A stretch of 64,000 nt of DNA, from contig JAOPUZ010000023.1 of assembly GCA_025966315.1 (NCBI GenBank), forward strand, positions 124,001 through 188,000, read 5' to 3'. Origin of the DNA: Frankiales bacterium. GTDB taxonomy: Bacteria; Actinomycetota; Actinomycetes; Mycobacteriales; Jatrophihabitantaceae. The translations under genes were made by a program, and so were the position numbers. The notes beneath the pieces were generated by a model. It was not told the DNA's origin. It saw nothing but the letters and a program-made list of their open reading frames with translations, and ran no database searches. This document shows positions 26,722 through 37,332 of the stretch, piece after piece. The stretch's first letter is position 1. Each line of letters opens with the position of its first letter.

Positions 26722-29700
26722 TCAGCCCAACGGAGCCGGCGGGATCTCGACGGCGATGAACTGCCAGGATCCGTTGATCGGCTCACTGGTCGACAGGTCG
26801 ACCGAACCGGCGTCCGCAACCGGCGCGAGTCGGCGCTGTACCCAGAATGCCTGCCGGTTACGCCGATCGAGGTAGCTGTGGATGACTTCCTGATCAGCCG
26901 GCACGCTCGGCGTCTGGGCCGAGCGCAGGATGTCGCGACCGACGCCCCAGACCAGTGAGTTGTCGAAGTTTGTAGTCATCGTGAGCGCGGGCGCACCACT
27001 CGTGCCGCTGGCCTTGACCGTGGCACCGAGTTGATCCGCGGCACCCAGGTAGGCGGCCACGGTAATGCTCGCGCGCAGCGCCTCGGTGCGCAGGTAAGCC
27101 GTGACGACCGCGCCGGACAACCGCTGGGTGGCGTGCGCCTGCCATACCTCGGTCGCGCCGCTGAGGTGACTCGTCCGCGACGCCAAGGTCCAGTCCAGTC
27201 CACCGCCGTCGAGCCGGGTCACTTGCTGGTTCTGGTGTCCATCACCGTCCGCCGACACGTAGGCCACGAGCAGTTCATCCCCCGCGCTGGTGCTGAACCG
27301 CGGCGAATGGATGACGTCGCACGGAACATGCAGGTCCGCCGCGACGACCGTGTCGACGGTTGCCGGTGCCGGCTTCGGCGCCGCGGTGACCGTGATGGTG
27401 ACGGTGGCCGGATCGGAGGAAAGGGTGCCGTCCTCGACCCGGAACGTGAAGGCGTCCGCCCCGACGTAGTCAGCGCTCGGGGTGTACGTCCGGTTGGCGC
27501 CGGTGCCGGAGAGGGTGCCGTGCGAAGGCGCCGTCAGGACGGTGAAGCCGATCGGGTCACCATCGGGGTCGCTGCCGGAGAGCACCACCGGCACGGCATG
27601 ACCAGCCTGGGTGGACACCGACTGTGGTGCCGCTGACGGCGCGCGATCCGGCGGCGGCGTCACGGTGATCGAGACCGTGGCCGCGGACGAGGTCAGCGTC
27701 GCGTCGCTGGCGGTGAACGTGAAGCTGTCAGCACCGGCAAATCCAGCAGCCGGTGTGTACGTCAGGTTCGGAGCCGTGCCGGACAACGAACCGTGAGTCG
27801 GGCCGGACGACACCGCGTAGGTCAGCGCGTCACCGTCGGCGTCAGTTGCCGACAGGGTCACGGCCGCCGGCGTTGCGGACTGGGTCGAGATCGAGTCCGA
27901 TGCCGCGACCGGAGCGCGGTCCGGCGGCGAGGTGACCGTGACAGCGACGGTGGCCGGTTGCGAGGTCAGCGTGCCGTCGGATGCTGTGAAGGTGAACGAG
28001 TCCGGCCCGGCGTAGCCATCGGCCGGCGTGTACGTCAGGTTCGGAGCCGTCCCGGACAGCACCCCGTGCGCCGGGGCGGTGGCGACCGCGTAGGTCAGCG
28101 CGTCGCCGTCGGGGTCGATGCCGGCCAGCGTGACGGGCACGCTCTGACCGGACTGGACGGTGAGCGAGGCGTCGGTGGCCGACGGCGGCTGATCGACCGG
28201 CGGGGCGACCGAGATCGCTACCGATGCCGGCGGGGAGGTCAGCGTGCCGTCGGTGACGGTGAAGTTGAATGAATCCGGACCGGAATAGCCGGCGTCGGGC
28301 GTGTACGTCAGCGCCGAGGCAGTCCCGCTCAGCGAGCCGTGCGCGGGCGGATCGGCGACTACGAAGCCGAGCGAGTCACCGTCTGGATCCGAGCCGGTCA
28401 AGGTGATTCCACTGGCCTGGCCGGCGGGCACGGTGACTGCCTGCGCGTCGGCCACCGGCGCATGGTTCTTGGGCAGCGAGACGTTCACGGTCACGTTGGC
28501 CGTGCCCGAGGTCAGCTTGCCGTCGTTGGTGGTGAAGGTGAAGGAATCGGGACCGGCATAGCCCGACCCGGGTGTGTACGTGAGCAGCGGGGCGGTGCCG
28601 GAGATCGTGCCGTGGCTCGGGTTGGAGACAACGTCGTAGCTGACCGGGTCGCCATCCGGGTCGGAGCCGGCCAACGTCACGTCGACGGCGTGCCCGACCA
28701 GCGTCGAAACCGTCTGGTCGCTGGACAGCGGGGCCTGGTCGGGACGGGGAACCACCGTCAACGAGGCCGCTTGTTCGGCGGGCGCGATGACGCTGCCGGT
28801 GGCCGCTCCGGACACGGACGTCGTCACTGTGCCGAGCAGGTCGGATGCCTTTACCCCGATGTGCACGCTGGCGGCGCCACCGGCGGGCGCGGTGAGGCCG
28901 GACCAGGTGAGCGTGGATCCGGAGATAACCGGGTCGGTGGTGGTGGAGCCGGTCGTGGAGCCGGCCTGATAACTGAAGCCGACCGGGAGTTGCGCGGACA
29001 GGTTGGTGACCATCACGTCGGCCGAACCTCGGTTGGTGACACTGATGGTCAAGCCCACACCCGCGCCGCGCACCACGGTGGCGGAGTCGGCGGTACCGGA
29101 GGCGGTCAGCGGCAACTTGCCACTGGGCGAGAAGGTGGCCAGCGAGGAAAAAGTCTGGCTCTGGCCGGCGGGCAGGTTCAGGGACCAGGACAGGCCCATC
29201 CCGTTGTCGACCGGCGCCTGGCACAGGCAGGTGTCGTCGAACGGCGACTGCGTCCCGACCGCGGCCCAGACCGAGTTGTAACCGTCCTCGAGGTGTCGGC
29301 TGCCGGCGGTCAGCGGAAGGAACTGCTCGGCCCGGCTGCCTGGCGTGACGCCAGCGGTACACGCGACGGCGTCGGTCGCCGGGTCGACCAGGCCGTAGTC
29401 GTCGCCGGCATCCTGCAACTCGCAGTCAGCGGCCCGATAGATGACGCCGGTCGCCGCGGCGGCCGAAGTGTTCGTGACGACCATGTCCGTGCGGTAGGAC
29501 TCCTGGCCGCTCACGTAACGGTCGGTCTGGACAACGCGCAACCCGCTGGCCGCGGCTTGGACTACTGATGTCATGGAGTACGGATCGTCGATGGTGCCGG
29601 CGCCGGTGACCGCACTCTGGCTGACCGGAGTCCACGCGGTAAGGGGGCTGGCGGCGCTTCCGGAGGGGATGTCGGCCGGGCCGTACAACGTTCCGCCGGT

Positions 29701-29922
29701 GGCCACGAACGTGCCGCAGGCGGTGTCGTCGCTCCACTGGCCGCCGTCGCCGGCGTAGTCGGCGCCGCACTTGAGATCCGGGGTGGTGGTGATGCTCAGC
29801 GGCCCCCCGGAGTTGATGTGACCGGTGACCGCGAGAGCTGGCACGGCCGTCGCGACGAGCCCGGCTGAAGCCAGAGCTATCGCAGCGACAGCAACCAGCA
29901 GTCGCTGCGACCGACCGTGCAT
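26722..29922 (-). CDS. Large secreted protein with five cadherin-like/Ig-like repeats
   Basis: A 1066-residue exported protein. Residues 1-31 form a signal peptide ending AVPALA. Residues 32-300 are a Cys-containing N-terminal domain of unknown type, 300-390 a DUF11/CARDB-like domain (TISVTNRGSADVMVTNLS), and 394-848 five tandem repeats of about 91 residues. Each repeat has a DPDGD or DADGD calcium-type loop, then HGxLSGT, LTYTP and GPDSFTFT, as in bacterial cadherin-like adhesins. The C-terminal 215 residues are unassigned; there is no sortase motif or anchor. I start at ATG 29922, giving the signal peptide; the frame is open to 30132. It is probably a surface or matrix adhesin. Confidence 0.85.
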   Translation of the reverse strand: MHGRSQRLLVAVAAIALASAGLVATAVPALAVTGHINSGGPLSITTTPDLKCGADYAGDGGQWSDDTACGTFVATGGTLYGPADIPSGSAASPLTAWTPVSQSAVTGAGTIDDPYSMTSVVQAAASGLRVVQTDRYVSGQESYRTDMVVTNTSAAAATGVIYRAADCELQDAGDDYGLVDPATDAVACTAGVTPGSRAEQFLPLTAGSRHLEDGYNSVWAAVGTQSPFDDTCLCQAPVDNGMGLSWSLNLPAGQSQTFSSLATFSPSGKLPLTASGTADSATVVRGAGVGLTISVTNRGSADVMVTNLSAQLPVGFSYQAGSTTGSTTTDPVISGSTLTWSGLTAPAGGAASVHIGVKASDLLGTVTTSVSGAATGSVIAPAEQAASLTVVPRPDQAPLSSDQTVSTLVGHAVDVTLAGSDPDGDPVSYDVVSNPSHGTISGTAPLLTYTPGSGYAGPDSFTFTTNDGKLTSGTANVTVNVSLPKNHAPVADAQAVTVPAGQASGITLTGSDPDGDSLGFVVADPPAHGSLSGTASALTYTPDAGYSGPDSFNFTVTDGTLTSPPASVAISVAPPVDQPPSATDASLTVQSGQSVPVTLAGIDPDGDALTYAVATAPAHGVLSGTAPNLTYTPADGYAGPDSFTFTASDGTLTSQPATVAVTVTSPPDRAPVAASDSISTQSATPAAVTLSATDADGDALTYAVSSGPTHGSLSGTAPNLTYTPAAGFAGADSFTFTASDATLTSSAATVSITVTPPPDRAPSAAPQSVSTQAGHAVPVVLSGSDPDGDPIGFTVLTAPSHGTLSGTGANRTYTPSADYVGADAFTFRVEDGTLSSDPATVTITVTAAPKPAPATVDTVVAADLHVPCDVIHSPRFSTSAGDELLVAYVSADGDGHQNQQVTRLDGGGLDWTLASRTSHLSGATEVWQAHATQRLSGAVVTAYLRTEALRASITVAAYLGAADQLGATVKASGTSGAPALTMTTNFDNSLVWGVGRDILRSAQTPSVPADQEVIHSYLDRRNRQAFWVQRRLAPVADAGSVDLSTSEPINGSWQFIAVEIPPAPLG

Positions 29923-30241
29923 CGACAACTCAGTACCTATCTCGGACGGTGAGCACCCCAGGTGTTCGAGATGCCCGAATTTCGCTTGGATGGGCAGGCG
30001 CAAATCGGGGAAATCCGGTCCGGCTCCGTTAAATCCAAATATTGGCGCCGTGAGGTACATGTTAGCGCTGGCTGGGCATCTTGAGCAATGGCGACACGAC
30101 GAAGCCAGTTGATTCACTCGGTTGATCGTCAAGAAACACGCAAACCCGCACGGCTTCGAACGGGCGTAACAGCATTGTTATGCCCGTTCGACCCGCCGGG
30201 TACCGTCCCAGGGCCCTACCAGCCCAGGGCGGTCAGCCCTT
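29923..30241. other. Non-coding region between ilvD and the secreted-protein gene
   Basis: It contains the ilvD terminator hairpin (30157-30190) and, nearer 29923, the promoter region of the secreted-protein gene. The segment 30020-30060 is AT-rich for this genome (TTAAATCCAAATATTGG) and is the likeliest promoter site. No small gene or known riboswitch fold was recognised. Confidence 0.4.
30157..30190 (-). terminator. ilvD terminator hairpin
   Basis: A 15-bp stem, 30157-30171 with 30176-30190 (CGAACGGGCGTAACA against its complement with a single mismatch that is a wobble pair on one strand), loop GCAT. It lies about 50 bases after the ilvD stop codon. No T-tract. Confidence 0.7.
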
Positions 30242-31960
30242 CTAGAAGCAGACCGCACCGACCGCGGCCGATTGCACCAGCTTCGCGTACTTGCCGAGCA
30301 CGCCGGTGTTGAAACGCGGCGGCAAGGGCTGCCACGCCGCTCGGCGCCGATCCAGCTCCTCGTCGTCGACGTCCAGCTCCAGGGTGCGGTTCGCGATATC
30401 GACCACGATCCGATCACCATCGGCGACCAGCGCGATCGGCCCACCGACCGCGGCCTCGGGAGCGACGTGACCGATGCACAAGCCGGTGGTGCCGCCGGAG
30501 AAGCGTCCGTCGGTCAGCAACAGGACATCCTTGCCCAGGCCGGCGCCCTTGATCGCACCCGTGATGGCCAGCATCTCGCGCATGCCCGGGCCGCCCTTGG
30601 GACCTTCCCAGCGGATGACGACGATGTCGCCCGCCTTCAGCGTGCCGTCGGCCACCGCCTGCATCGCGGGCTGCTCGCGGTCGAACACCCGGGCGGTGCC
30701 CTCGAAGACGTCGGCATCGAAGCCGGCCGTCTTGACCACTGCGCCTTCCGGGGCGAGGTTGCCGTGCAGGATCGTGAGTCCGCCGGTTTTGTGGATCGGG
30801 GCGTTGAAGCTGCGGATCACCGAACCGTCGGGCCGCGGCGGGGACAGGGTGGACAAGTTCTCGGCCAGCGTCTTGCCGGTCACCGTCAACGCCTCGCCGT
30901 GCATCAACCCCTCGTCGAGCAGTGCCTTCATCACGACCGGGATGCCGCCGATCCGATCGATGTCGGTCATCACATACCGGCCGAACGGCTTCATATCGGC
31001 CAGGTGCGGCACCTTGTCGCCGATTCGGTTGAAGTCGGCCAGCGTCAGCTCGACCTCGGCCTCGCGGGCGATCGCCAGCAGGTGCAGCACGGCGTTGGTC
31101 GACCCGCCCAGCGCCATGACCACGGTGATCGCGTTCTCGAACGCCTCGCGGGTCATGATGTCGCGCGAGGTGATGCCGGCGTCGATCAGCTTGACCGCCG
31201 CCTCCCCCGAGCGCTCGGCGTAGGCGTCCCGGCGTGAGTCCGGTGCGGGCGGGGCCGCGGATCCAGTCAGCGACATGCCCAGCGCTTCAGCCGCCGAGGC
31301 CATCGTGTTGGCGGTGTACATGCCGCCGCAGGCGCCCTCGCCCGGGCAGATTGCACGCTCGATCTCGTTCAGCTCGTCGCGAGTGATCTTGCCGGCCAGG
31401 CAGGCGCCGACACCCTCGAACGCGTCGATGATCGTGACGTCGTTACCGTGCAGCTAGCCGGGCAGCGTCGAGCCCGCGTAGAGGAACACCGACGCGACGT
31501 CCAGCCGGGCCGCGGCCATCAACATGCCGGGCAGCGACTTGTCACAGCCGGCCAGCAACACAGCCCCGTCCAGACACTCGGCGCGGAACACGGTTTCGAC
31601 CGAGTCGGCAATCACCTCGCGCGACACCAGGGAGTAATGCATGCCGTCGTGACCCATCGAGATGCCGTCGGACACCGAGATGGTGCCGAACTCCAATGGG
31701 AAGCCGTCCGCGCCACGCACGCCGATCTTGGCTTGCTTGGCCAACCGGTCCAGCGACAGGTTGCACGGCGTGATCTCGTTCCAGGAGGAGGCCACACCGA
31801 TCTGTGGTTTACGCCAGTCATCGTCGCCCATGCCCACCGCGCGCAGCATGCCGCGAGCGGCGGCGCGCTCGATGCCATCGGTCACGGCATGGGAATGCGG
31901 CTTCCGATCGGTAGCGGTGGACGGGCTGGCGGGCGCGGTGTCTGCAGAGTCGTCGGTCAC
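30242..31960 (-). pseudogene. ilvD: Dihydroxy-acid dehydratase interrupted by one in-frame TAG
   Basis: IlvD converts dihydroxy acids to 2-oxo acids in Val, Ile and Leu synthesis. The frame 31960-30242 (573 codons) reads as a complete enzyme except for an amber codon at 31456-31454. Before it lie [18 protein letters not shown] and [17 protein letters not shown]; the break reads LYAGSTLPG[22 protein letters not shown]. After it lie [18 protein letters not shown] and [15 protein letters not shown]. No frameshift or other stop occurs. Cluster cysteines lie on both sides, so the 168-residue front fragment cannot work alone, and the first possible internal ATG is 45 codons later. A true null, a read-through codon or a sequencing error are all possible. 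Confidence 0.9.
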
Positions 31961-32046
31961 GAACGGAGCCTACGACGGCATCGCAACACGCAATAGACGT
32001 GGTCTCAATTCGTTGGCCCCGGTACGGGCATGACATCGTAAGAACC

Positions 32047-32421
32047 GTGACGCAGGTACGCAGAACGGTGATCAGACACCCCAATTCGGCTTATTTCATC
32101 GTGGCATTCGTGGCCCTGTGTGCCACCGCGATCGTCCGGGGTCCGATCCAGGCGCTGATCTACCTGATCCCGCTCGCCGGTGTGGTGTACATCGTGCGCA
32201 CGGCGACCATTGTCGACGAGGACGGTCTGCGGGCCCGCGCCGTCTTCGGGGAACAAGCGGTCAGCTGGTCCGAGCTGACCGGACTGCGGCTGGCCGACTC
32301 CGGCGCCGTCTACGCCGTCGATGATGCCGGCAGCCAGCTCCGGCTGCCCTGCGTCCGCAGCACCAAACTCGAGCCGCTCATCCGAGCAGCCGACGGGCGC
32401 ATCCCGGATCCGGCGGCTTGA
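32047..32421 (+). CDS. Small membrane protein with PH-like domain
   Basis: A 124-residue protein (GTG at 32047) with two N-terminal membrane helices (about 15-30 and 33-48) and a short bacterial PH-like domain: TIVDEDGLRARAVFGEQAVSWSELTGLRL, then LRLPCVRSTKLEPLI. Actinobacteria often carry such a gene divergent from ilvD. Its function is unknown; the domain usually lies on the cytoplasmic side. A -10-like CATCGT seven bases before the GTG suggests leaderless expression. A start 16 codons upstream is possible. Confidence 0.75.
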   Translation: MTQVRRTVIRHPNSAYFIVAFVALCATAIVRGPIQALIYLIPLAGVVYIVRTATIVDEDGLRARAVFGEQAVSWSELTGLRLADSGAVYAVDDAGSQLRLPCVRSTKLEPLIRAADGRIPDPAA

Positions 32422-32438
32422 CGCACACCTGCGGCCAG

Positions 32439-32486
32439 CGACACCTCGCGCAGACGGCACCTCGCGCGGACGGCACCTCGCGCGGA
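32439..32486. repeat. Three tandem 16-bp repeats
   Basis: Copies at 32439-32454, 32455-32470 and 32471-32486; the last two are identical (CGGCACCTCGCGCGGA), the first has two changes. They fill the gap after the PH-domain gene and before the lipoprotein gene. No coding frame is supported. They could come from replication slippage. Confidence 0.8.
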
Positions 32487-32565
32487 CACTCATCGGCCGC
32501 CTCTAAGCCGGTACCTAGGCGCCAGGCCGTCAGCGCACTCGCTCCCACCAGGCAGACTGGACCCC

Positions 32566-33810
32566 GTGCCCGCTCGTCCCGCTCACCCCGTCCGGCGTTG
32601 CCGCGCGCGGCTATGGGCCGCTGCGTTGCTCGCGCTACCGGTGCTGGCAGCCTGCAGTTCGGGAGCGGCCGGCAGCACGCCCACCTGGGTGCCACAGCCG
32701 GATATCGGCGCCGATATCAACCCCACCCCGGAACTGCCGGGTAGCGCCGTACCGGAGCCACAACCGTCCACCCCGAACACGCCGAACCCCGGCGGCAGCC
32801 CGCAGGCTCCCGGGTCCGCCGCCCCGTCCCCATCGGCGAACCAGGATCCGTCGGTCGTGGCCACGAAGCTGAATCAACCAACCGGGCTGGTGGTGTTACC
32901 CGACGGCACAGCTCTGGTCGGTGAACGGACCACGGGACGGATCTATCGCGTTCAGCCGACGGCCGGCCAGCCCGCAGCCCTCGTCCAGACCCTGGCCGGT
33001 GTGGATGGCAGCGGCGACGGCGGCCTGCTCGACCTGGCGCTGTCGCCGACGTTCGCGCAGGACGGGCTGATCTACGCCTACCTGACGACGGCCACCGACA
33101 ACCGCGTCGTCCATTTCGCCGTCGGCTCGGCCCCCTCGCCGGTGATCGTCGGCATCCCCCGGGGCGCGCGCCACAATGCGGGCCGAATCGCCTTCGATGC
33201 GACTGGGTCACTGCTCACCGGTACCGGTGACGCCAACAGCCCCGCCGCCGCCCGGAGCGCGACCAGCTTGGCCGGCAAGATCCTGCGCACCACGGACATC
33301 GGACGTCCGGCGGCCGACAACCCCGACCCGAGCTCGATCATCTACGCCTCGGGTTTCTCGACCGTGACGGGTTTGTGCGTCGATGCCCAGACCGGAACCC
33401 GAGCAGTCATCTCGGCCGGCAGCCCCGATGAGGTCAATCTGATCACCGCGGGTGGCAACTACGGGCCGACCGGCGCTCCAAACACGCCGGCTCCGAAAGC
33501 TCCGGCCGCGACCTTGCCGGCGGCGATGTCGGGTGCCGGCGGCTGTGCCTTGGCTGACGGGCAACTTTTCGTCGCTACCTCGACCGGCAAGTCGCTTGCG
33601 ACCGCGACGATCGCGACCAGCGGCAAGGTGGGCAGCTTCGCCGCCGGTCTGACCGGCAAGTACGGGCGGCTGCGCACCGTCGTGGCCGGCCCGGATGGCG
33701 CGCTCTGGCTGACCACCAGCAACCGCGACGGGCTAGGCAAGCCGGTCGCCGACGATGACCGGGTGATCCGGATCTCGGCCGCGCAGGGTGGCGCCGCATC
33801 CGTACTCTGA
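32566..33810 (+). CDS. PQQ-type sugar dehydrogenase-like lipoprotein
   Basis: A 414-residue lipoprotein. The signal peptide ends in the lipobox LPVLAAC (cysteine near residue 30), followed by a 60-residue Pro/Ser/Asn-rich linker. The rest is a six-bladed beta-propeller of the soluble glucose/sorbosone dehydrogenase family: LNQPTGLVVLPDGTALVGERTTGRIYRV, GDGGLLDLALSPTFAQDGLIYAYL, RHNAGRIAFDATGSLLTGTGDA and DGALWLTTSNRDGLG. It may oxidise sugars with PQQ outside the membrane, or only keep the fold. GTG at 32566 follows CAGACT by seven bases, so it is probably leaderless. It is convergent with gatB. Confidence 0.85.
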   Translation: MPARPAHPVRRCRARLWAAALLALPVLAACSSGAAGSTPTWVPQPDIGADINPTPELPGSAVPEPQPSTPNTPNPGGSPQAPGSAAPSPSANQDPSVVATKLNQPTGLVVLPDGTALVGERTTGRIYRVQPTAGQPAALVQTLAGVDGSGDGGLLDLALSPTFAQDGLIYAYLTTATDNRVVHFAVGSAPSPVIVGIPRGARHNAGRIAFDATGSLLTGTGDANSPAAARSATSLAGKILRTTDIGRPAADNPDPSSIIYASGFSTVTGLCVDAQTGTRAVISAGSPDEVNLITAGGNYGPTGAPNTPAPKAPAATLPAAMSGAGGCALADGQLFVATSTGKSLATATIATSGKVGSFAAGLTGKYGRLRTVVAGPDGALWLTTSNRDGLGKPVADDDRVIRISAAQGGAASVL

Positions 33811-33870
33811 CCGGTCCGCTGCGCTGGGCCGTCGGGCGACACTGACCGGTCCACCGATCGGACCGGGCCG

Positions 33871-35373
33871 CTAGTCGGTTACGCCGAGGCGTTCCAGCAG
33901 AATGCCGCGTACCGCGGCGGCGTCGGCTTGTCCCTTGGTTGCCTTCATCACCGCGCCGACCAGGGCGCCCACCGCCGCGACCTTGCCGGAACGGACCTTC
34001 TCGGCTACGTCCGGGTTGGCGGCGATCGCGGCGTCGGCGGCGTCGGTCAACGCCGAGCTGTCCGACACCACGGCCAGCCCGCGCTCGGCGACGACCGCAT
34101 CGACCTCGTGGCCGGTCTCGAGCACCGCGTCGACGACCTGGCGGGCCAGCGCGGTGGTCAGCGACCCCGAACTCACCAGGGCAACCACCCGCGCCACCTG
34201 GCTCGGGGTGATCGGCAGCGCTGATGCTTCGATTTCGCGGGCGTTGGCGAGCTGAGCCAGGTAGCCGACCCACCAGTTGCGGGCCTCGGACGCCGGCGCG
34301 CCCGCGTCGATGGTGGCCGCAACGACGTCGACGACGCCCGCGTTACTCATCTTGGCCAGCTCGTCGGTGGAGAAGCCGAGTTCGGCCCGCAACCGGGTCC
34401 GGCGCGCCGCCGGCAGCTCGGGCAGCGCGGCGCGCAGCTCGGCCACCCAGGCGGGGTCCGGAGCAATCGGGACAAGGTCGGGCTCGGGGAAATAGCGGTA
34501 GTCGGTCGCCTCTTCTTTGCTGCGACCGGATCGGGTCTCGCCGGTCGTCTCCTGGAAGTGCCGGGTCTCTTGCTTGATCCGGCCGCCGGCATCGAGGATC
34601 TCGGCCTGCCGGATGACCTCGGACCGGACGGCCCGTTCCACGCTGCGCAGCGAGTTAACGTTCTTGGTCTCGGTCCGGGTGCCCCATTCGGTGGCACCCA
34701 CCGGCATCAGTGAGGTGTTGACGTCACAGCGCAGGCTGCCCTGCTCCATCCGTACGTCGGACACGCCGAGCGTTCGCAGGATGTCGCGCAACTCGGTGAC
34801 GTAAGCCTTGGCCACCTCAGGAGCCAACGCACCGGTCCCTTCGACGGGCTTGGTCACGATCTCGACCAACGGGATACCAGCGCGGTTGAAGTCCACCAGC
34901 GAGTAGTCCGCCCCGTGAATCCGCCCGGTCGCGCCACCGACATGGGTGTTCTTGCCGGTGTCTTCTTCCATATGCACCCGCTCGATGCCGACCCGGTAGG
35001 TCTTACCGTCGACATCGACGTCGAGGTAGCCCTCTACGCAGATCGGTTCGTCGTACTGCGAGATCTGGAAGTTCTTCGGCATGTCGGGATAGAAGTAGTT
35101 CTTACGGGCGAAGCGGCACCACTCGACGATGGAGCAGTTGAGCGCCAGACCGATTTTGATGATGGACTCGATGGCCTTGGCGTTGGCCACCGGCAGCGCG
35201 CCCGGCAGGCCCAAACACACCGGGCAGGTATGGGTGTTCGGCGCGGCGCCGAACTCGGTGGAGCACCCGCAGAACATCTTCGACACGGTGCCTAGCTCGA
35301 CGTGGGTCTCGAGTCCGATCACCGGTTCGTAGCGGGCGACAACGTCCGTGTAGTCCAAGCTCAGCGTGGTCAT
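33871..35373 (-). CDS. gatB: Asp-tRNA(Asn)/Glu-tRNA(Gln) amidotransferase subunit B
   Basis: Binds and activates the misacylated tRNA for amidation. The 500-residue protein opens at ATG 35373 with [15 protein letters not shown], has the zinc-site cysteines [10 protein letters not shown] and [37 protein letters not shown], and a C-terminal YqeY-like tail domain. The open frame runs to 35589 but ATG 35373 overlaps the gatA stop (ATGA), fixing the start. It is the last gene of gatCAB. Confidence 0.97.
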   Translation of the reverse strand: MTTLSLDYTDVVARYEPVIGLETHVELGTVSKMFCGCSTEFGAAPNTHTCPVCLGLPGALPVANAKAIESIIKIGLALNCSIVEWCRFARKNYFYPDMPKNFQISQYDEPICVEGYLDVDVDGKTYRVGIERVHMEEDTGKNTHVGGATGRIHGADYSLVDFNRAGIPLVEIVTKPVEGTGALAPEVAKAYVTELRDILRTLGVSDVRMEQGSLRCDVNTSLMPVGATEWGTRTETKNVNSLRSVERAVRSEVIRQAEILDAGGRIKQETRHFQETTGETRSGRSKEEATDYRYFPEPDLVPIAPDPAWVAELRAALPELPAARRTRLRAELGFSTDELAKMSNAGVVDVVAATIDAGAPASEARNWWVGYLAQLANAREIEASALPITPSQVARVVALVSSGSLTTALARQVVDAVLETGHEVDAVVAERGLAVVSDSSALTDAADAAIAANPDVAEKVRSGKVAAVGALVGAVMKATKGQADAAAVRGILLERLGVTD

Positions 35374-36893
35374 CGGGCACCTCCGAGCGTGGGGATCCGT
35401 CCGAGAATCGGGCCGTTGGCCGCGTTGTACGCCGCTTCGAAGGCAGCGCCGACCCGGTAGCAACGATCGTCGGCCATCGTCGGGGCCATGATCTGCAGGC
35501 CGACCGGCAACGCGGGCCCGGTTTCGTCGGACAAACCGCACGGTACCGAGATGGCCGGCGTGCCGGCCAGCGATGCCGGCAACGTGCACAGATCGTTGAC
35601 GTACATCGCCATCGGGTCGGCCACTCGCTCACCGATCCCGAAGGCCACGAACGGAGACGTCGGCGAGATCAGCACATCAGTCGTGGCGAATGCCGCGGCA
35701 AAATCTCGCGAGATCAGCGTGCGAACCTTCTGCGCCTGCCCGTAGTACGCGTCGTAGTAGCCCGAGGACAGCGCGTACGTGCCGATCATGATTCGACGCT
35801 TGACCTCGGCGCCGAACCCGGCCTCGCGGGTGAGCGACATGACTTCCTCGAGCGAGTGACCGCCGTCGTCGCCGACGCGAAGTCCGTACCGGACAGAATC
35901 GAAGCGGGCCAGGTTGGACGAGCATTCGCTCGGTGCGATCAGGTAATACGCCGCGAGGGCATAGTCGAAGTTCGGGCAACTCACCTCGACGATGTCTGCC
36001 CCCAGACCGCGCAACGTCTCGACCGCGGCGGCAAAAGAGTCGAGGACGCCCTGCTGGTAGCCGCCGTTGAGCCCGGTCAGCTCAGTCACGATTCCGACCC
36101 GGACACCGGCCAGCTCACCGAGGGCACCGTCGCGGGCCGCGGCGACGACATCAGGACCGGGATTGGGGATCGACGTCGAATCACACGGATCGTGCCCGGC
36201 GATCACCTGGTGCAGCAGGGCGGTGTCGAGCACGGTGCGGCCGAACGGGCCGGCCTGATCGAGTGATGATGAGAATGCGATCAGCCCGTAGCGGCTGACC
36301 GCGCCGTAAGTGGGCTTGTGGCCGACGATGCCGGTGACGGCCGCCGGCTGACGAATCGAGCCACCGGTGTCGGTGCCGATGGACAAGGGCGCCTCGAAAG
36401 CGGCCACCGCGGCGGACGAGCCACCCGACGAGCCACCCGGGACGCGGCCGAGATCCCACGGATTGTGGGTCGGGAAGAAGGCCGAATTCTCGGTCGAGGA
36501 CCCCATCGCGAACTCGTCCATGTTGGTCTTGCCCAACATCACGATGCCGGCCTGCTTGATGCGGGTGGTCACGGTGGCGTCGTAAGGCGGCACCCATCCC
36601 TGCAGGATTTTCGAGCCTGCGGTGGTCTCGAGCCCTTTGGTGACAACCACGTCTTTCATGGCCAGCGGCACACCGGCCAGCGGACCGAGGTGCTCACCGG
36701 CACTTCGGCGGGCATCGACGGCGGCCGCGGCGGCCAAGGCGCCGACGGCATCGACCTGCAGGAACGCCTTGACATCGCCGTCCACTTCAGTGATCCGGTC
36801 CAGGTGCGCCTGCGCGACCTCGACCGCGCTCACTGAACCGTCCCGCACTGCCGCGGCCGTATCGGCGGCGGTCAACTCGAACAGCGCGGCCAT
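35370..36893 (-). CDS. gatA: Asp-tRNA(Asn)/Glu-tRNA(Gln) amidotransferase subunit A
   Basis: Amidase-signature subunit that releases ammonia from glutamine. In the 507-residue protein the Ser-Ser-Lys triad is visible: lysine in [12 protein letters not shown], serines in [14 protein letters not shown] and [12 protein letters not shown]. The family ending [17 protein letters not shown] is present. The ATG at 36893 shares one base with the gatC TAA stop, so all three subunits are translationally coupled. Confidence 0.97.
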   Translation of the reverse strand: MAALFELTAADTAAAVRDGSVSAVEVAQAHLDRITEVDGDVKAFLQVDAVGALAAAAAVDARRSAGEHLGPLAGVPLAMKDVVVTKGLETTAGSKILQGWVPPYDATVTTRIKQAGIVMLGKTNMDEFAMGSSTENSAFFPTHNPWDLGRVPGGSSGGSSAAVAAFEAPLSIGTDTGGSIRQPAAVTGIVGHKPTYGAVSRYGLIAFSSSLDQAGPFGRTVLDTALLHQVIAGHDPCDSTSIPNPGPDVVAAARDGALGELAGVRVGIVTELTGLNGGYQQGVLDSFAAAVETLRGLGADIVEVSCPNFDYALAAYYLIAPSECSSNLARFDSVRYGLRVGDDGGHSLEEVMSLTREAGFGAEVKRRIMIGTYALSSGYYDAYYGQAQKVRTLISRDFAAAFATTDVLISPTSPFVAFGIGERVADPMAMYVNDLCTLPASLAGTPAISVPCGLSDETGPALPVGLQIMAPTMADDRCYRVGAAFEAAYNAANGPILGRIPTLGGAR

Positions 36894-37204
36894 TATTCTT
36901 CCTCACCCAGGATCTGCGGTACCCGAAAGCGGTCTTCTTCAACCGACGGCGCCCCGGCCAGCACATCGTCGCGGAGGAGCGATGGCACCAGCACGTCCGG
37001 ACGGAAGACATTCTCCAGCGGGACGGCGTGAGAGGTCGGCGGGATATCGGCCGCCGCGACCTCGCCGACTCGGGCGACCGCGCCCAGAATCACTTCGAGC
37101 TGTTCGGCGAAGACGTTGAGTTCGTCGTCGGTGACGGCCAGCCGGGCCAGTTTCGCCAGATGGGCAACTTCGTCTCGAGTCAGTGCGCTGCGGGTGTCGG
37201 ACAC
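36893..37204 (-). CDS. gatC: Asp-tRNA(Asn)/Glu-tRNA(Gln) amidotransferase subunit C
   Basis: A 103-residue subunit that clamps GatA and GatB together. It has the family opening [21 protein letters not shown], the helix [19 protein letters not shown], and the extended tail ending [16 protein letters not shown]. It is first in the gatCAB operon and overlaps gatA by one base. With gltX and tRNA-Gln in the same window it supports the indirect Gln-tRNA route. Confidence 0.96.
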   Translation of the reverse strand: MSDTRSALTRDEVAHLAKLARLAVTDDELNVFAEQLEVILGAVARVGEVAAADIPPTSHAVPLENVFRPDVLVPSLLRDDVLAGAPSVEEDRFRVPQILGEEE

Positions 37205-37292
37205 ACCGAGTGAGTCTAGGACCTGACGGCGACCCCGGGCAGCCCGGTGCCCGCTGCGTTGCGGTTCGCTGTCCGATTCGCGGGCCAGCTGT

Positions 37293-37328
37293 CGAGTTGG
37301 TTCCCGAGTAGGTTCGCGAGTTGGTTCG
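37293..37328. repeat. Three tandem 12-bp repeats before gatC
   Basis: CGAGTTGGTTCC, CGAGTAGGTTCG and CGAGTTGGTTCG occur head to tail in the 128-bp gap between the cyclase gene end and the gatC start. They lie in the upstream region of gatC and could be binding sites or slippage products. Confidence 0.7.
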
Positions 37329-37332
37329 CCGA

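Noticed and set aside
30242-31960. ilvD as two separate subunit genes
   Set aside because: The second part has no start or ribosome site near the break, and both parts stay in one frame, so this is one gene with a nonsense codon, not a split enzyme.
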